Origin: an uncultured archaeon
GTDB lineage: Archaea; Thermoproteota; Nitrososphaeria; Nitrososphaerales; Nitrosopumilaceae
Length of the DNA stretch: 6,360 nt
Reading direction: 5' to 3'
NCBI GenBank assembly: GCA_937896495.1
Contig: CALBNQ010000030.1
Coordinates: forward strand, 1-6,360
Shown here: positions 4,420 to 6,360 of the stretch, in pieces
Position numbering within the stretch: the first letter of the stretch is position 1
Layout: each line of letters opens with the position of its first letter
Made by a program: the position numbers and the translations under genes
Notes under the pieces: generated by a model
The model's database searches: none
The model's input: only the letters and a program-made list of their open reading frames with translations
What the model was told of the DNA's origin: nothing

Positions 4420-5754
4420 ATGACAAAATTTCAAGATTTAGGATTAAAAGAGGACATACTAAAAGGAATTACAGATCAAGGATTTGAAGAAGCATTTCCA
4501 ATTCAAGAAGCAGTAATCCCAGTATTACTTACAGGTAGAGACGTAGTAGGACAAGCACATACAGGTTCAGGAAAAACTGCAGCATTTGCATTAGCAATGT
4601 TACAAGAAATTCAACCAAGAAATGGAATACAAGGGTTGATCATGGCACCAACAAGAGAACTTGCAATTCAAATAAGTGATGAAATCAAAAAATTTGCAAA
4701 GCACACAAAACTCAAAGTAGCAACTGTGTACGGAGGACAAGGAATGGGAATTCAATTAGATGCACTTCATAGAGGTGTTGAAATTGTTGTAGCAACACCA
4801 GGAAGATTAATTGATCATCTCAAAAGAGGGTCAATAGAACTTAGAGATATTTCACATATTGTTCTAGATGAAGCAGATACAATGTTAGACATGGGATTTG
4901 TTGATGATATTTCATTTATTTTAGATTTAGCACCAGAAGATAGAGTGATGTCATTGTTTTCAGCAACAATGCCTACAGAAATTTTAAGATTATCAGAAGA
5001 ATATCTAAAAAACCCAAAACAATTCTTGTTGGATGCAGATGATCTTAGTGGAGAAGGAATAGATCAATCATTCTTAGTCATTAAAGACAGAGACAAATTC
5101 AAGTACCTAATTGATTTCATTAAACCAATCAAAGGTCAATCTATTGTATTTTGTTCAACAAAATATAGAACAAGAGATGTTGCAAAATTCCTTCATCAAG
5201 AAAAATACAATGCTGTTGCAATTGAGGGAGATATGTCACAACATAGAAGAGAACAATCAATGGGGAAATTTAGGAGTGGTAAAGCAGATATTTTAGTGGC
5301 AACAGATGTGGCATCAAGAGGTATTGATGTTCCTAGAGTAGAGTTAGTGATTAATTATGATGTTCCAAATGTAGAAATGGCTTATTTTCACAGGATCGGA
5401 AGAACAGCAAGAGCAGGGACAGAAGGTAGGGCGATTACATTTGTATCTTATTCATCAGTAGGAGATTGGAATTTAATTAAACGTCAAATCAAAGTCCCTC
5501 TAAGAGATTTAAATCAAGAAATGGGAATTGAGATTTCAATCCCAGATCCACTAAAAAGACAAATGCCATCAAGAAGATATGGAGGTCAATCTAGATCAAA
5601 CTATTCCAGAGGAGGTCGTTCTGGAGGATATGGAAGATCAGGAGGAGGTTATAGCAGAGGTGGAGGTAGAGATTCAAGAGATGATAAAGGTGGAAGAAAA
5701 AGATATGGTGATAAAGATAGAAAAAATAGCTACGGCGGACGTAGTAGATGGTAA
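4420..5754 (+). CDS. deaD: DEAD-box ATP-dependent RNA helicase with RGG-rich tail
   Basis: This 444-residue helicase uses ATP to open short RNA duplexes in the cytoplasm, in ribosome assembly, RNA decay or cold adaptation. All family motifs are intact and in order: Q motif GFEEAFPIQ (21-29), Walker A AHTGSGKT (46-53), Ia PTRELAI (77-83), Ib TPGR (126-129), DEAD (150-153), SAT (181-183), IVFCST (242-247), ATDVASRGID (294-303) and HRIGRTARAG (324-333). The two RecA-like domains span about 1-205 and 210-370. Residues 385-444 form a low-complexity tail of RGG, SGGY and YGG units with lysine and arginine, which probably binds RNA weakly and may promote condensation. The gene lies behind a probable leader with a stem-loop. 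A gene for a RAM-domain protein follows 52 bases downstream on the same strand. The family is certain; the exact substrate is not. Confidence 0.97.
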   Translation: MTKFQDLGLKEDILKGITDQGFEEAFPIQEAVIPVLLTGRDVVGQAHTGSGKTAAFALAMLQEIQPRNGIQGLIMAPTRELAIQISDEIKKFAKHTKLKVATVYGGQGMGIQLDALHRGVEIVVATPGRLIDHLKRGSIELRDISHIVLDEADTMLDMGFVDDISFILDLAPEDRVMSLFSATMPTEILRLSEEYLKNPKQFLLDADDLSGEGIDQSFLVIKDRDKFKYLIDFIKPIKGQSIVFCSTKYRTRDVAKFLHQEKYNAVAIEGDMSQHRREQSMGKFRSGKADILVATDVASRGIDVPRVELVINYDVPNVEMAYFHRIGRTARAGTEGRAITFVSYSSVGDWNLIKRQIKVPLRDLNQEMGIEISIPDPLKRQMPSRRYGGQSRSNYSRGGRSGGYGRSGGGYSRGGGRDSRDDKGGRKRYGDKDRKNSYGGRSRW

Positions 5755-5806
5755 AAACTGTAAAACTTAAAGACTCATACATACTAAATTAAATCAAGAT
5801 AAGGTA

Positions 5807-6040
5807 ATGCATAGAGGATTCATTTTATTAAATTGTGATTTAGGAGCAGAAGAATATGTGGTGGATGAATTAAAACATATGCAAAATATCAGTAATGCGT
5901 ATCTTACATTTGGAGCATATGATGTAATTGCAGAGATTCAAACAGAAGATCAAGAAGGTTTTGAAAAAGCAATTGCATTGATAAGAAAACTTTCCAGAGT
6001 TGTGAGTACGATGACATTGAATGTTATCGGCAGGGAATAA
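5807..6040 (+). CDS. Stand-alone Lrp/AsnC ligand-binding (RAM) domain protein
   Basis: This 77-residue protein consists only of the alpha-beta sandwich (RAM) domain that in Lrp/AsnC regulators binds amino acids and drives oligomerisation. It shows the expected order of strand, helix, strand, strand, helix, strand and the hallmark GAYD at residues 36-39, followed by VIAEIQTED. No helix-turn-helix DNA-binding domain is present, and the start is right where the domain begins, so it is not a truncated gene. Such free-standing proteins occur in archaea and may act as small-molecule sensors or as partners that form mixed oligomers with full-length Lrp proteins. AAGGT just before the ATG is too close to act as a normal Shine-Dalgarno sequence. 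Co-transcription with the helicase, 52 bases upstream, is possible; a weak AT-rich tract at 5761-5772 could also be a promoter. Confidence 0.9.
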   Translation: MHRGFILLNCDLGAEEYVVDELKHMQNISNAYLTFGAYDVIAEIQTEDQEGFEKAIALIRKLSRVVSTMTLNVIGRE

Positions 6041-6360
6041 ATTATTAATTAAAAATGTTGGTTGAAAAAATCATTGATTCAAGTTTTCTAAATTTAGAAT
6101 AATTGTTCTAGTGAACTGAGAATTAAGCATTATTTTGATTTGAATTCTTTACAATCACATTATTTACAATTTGAAAGATATGTTTTAGCATGACTTGATA
6201 GGTTTTAGATTCCATGATTATACTTGATAGTTAGTATAAAAAAGCCAAGTAAAATAACCAACAGAATAATTGTTATATTAGATAATTTACGATTATTTCA
6301 AATTGGAAAAAATTGATTATGAAGGAACAGTTTGGGTGTTAAATTATAATAATCCACAAC
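6041..6360. other. 320-base stretch without a supported gene
   Basis: The stretch is very AT-rich, with frequent stops in all frames. It holds a 14-base palindrome (6086-6099) and a nine-base direct repeat ACTTGATAG at 6193-6201 and 6222-6230. On the minus strand, 20 codons run in from the right edge to a TGA at 6300-6298. The same frame then continues for 30 codons (6297-6208) to a TAA, encoding a membrane-helix-like segment with no normal start codon. A 30-codon ATG-initiated frame (6215-6123, minus) overlaps its end by 11 bases. None has a ribosome-binding site or well-placed promoter. The 6298-6360 piece could be the last 20 residues of a gene beyond the edge, but this cannot be shown from the window. 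Confidence 0.6.
6086..6099. repeat. Perfect 14-base palindrome downstream of the RAM-domain gene
   Basis: TTCTAAATTTAGAA is identical on both strands. Its right half, TAGAA, can also pair with TTCTA at 6106-6110. It lies 46 bases after the RAM-domain gene and could be a dimeric regulator site or a 3'-end structure. Perfect AT-rich palindromes of this size can occur by chance. Confidence 0.35.

Noticed and set aside
5570..5750. GGAGG-rich repeated DNA as a CRISPR or tandem-repeat array
   Set aside because: The repeats are irregular and in frame, encoding the RGG/SGGY tail of the helicase; there are no conserved repeat units with unique spacers.
5111..5782. Three 61-63-residue frames overlapping the helicase gene (5111-5296 plus, 5579-5770 plus, 5591-5782 minus)
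   Set aside because: They are out-of-frame or antisense shadows; the Glu/Val-rich and Tyr/Leu-rich ones simply re-read the repetitive RGG tail.

Overview
The window reads as AT-rich archaeal chromosome, most likely from a marine ammonia-oxidising Nitrososphaerota (Thaumarchaeota, Nitrosopumilus-like). The supporting signs are a pyruvoyl-dependent arginine decarboxylase, a stand-alone Lrp/AsnC (RAM) domain protein, a tRNA-Thr with a U discriminator and no encoded CCA, strong AGA/ATA/AAA codon preference, and TATA-like boxes about 27 bases upstream of several start codons, the arrangement of leaderless archaeal transcripts. The lineage is inferred from gene content; no database search was possible.

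Layout. Bases 1-327 hold the 5' part of a minus-strand gene that leaves the window on the left. It encodes an unrecognised protein with a 72-residue internal repeat. Bases 328-497 hold its promoter and a conspicuously GC-rich stem-loop that no gene explains. A minus-strand gene for a five-pass membrane protein (498-1070) lies divergent from a plus-strand gene for an exported, C-terminally anchored surface protein (1188-2330). The surface-protein gene is the only one here with a full Shine-Dalgarno sequence. It converges, with zero bases between the stop codons, on the arginine decarboxylase gene (2331-2882, minus). A minus-strand gene for a tiny two-pass membrane protein with a basic tail follows (2976-3206), then tRNA-Thr(UGU) at 3325-3399. 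On the plus strand come a membrane-anchored DsbA-like thiol oxidoreductase (3475-4314), a DEAD-box RNA helicase with an RGG-rich tail behind a probable structured leader (4420-5754), and a 77-residue RAM-domain protein (5807-6040). The last 320 bases contain no gene that can be supported.

How the genes relate. This looks like ordinary housekeeping chromosome made of short transcription units, not a defence island or mobile element. The decarboxylase makes agmatine for polyamines and, in archaea, for the modified wobble base that reads AUA. The DsbA-like protein and the two-cysteine surface protein both belong outside the membrane and could be enzyme and client, but nothing links them beyond proximity. 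The helicase and the RAM protein are 52 bases apart and may be co-transcribed. I found no convincing new multi-gene system. The best leads are the GC-rich stem-loop at 397-437, the repeat protein cut by the left edge, and the stem-loop in the helicase leader.
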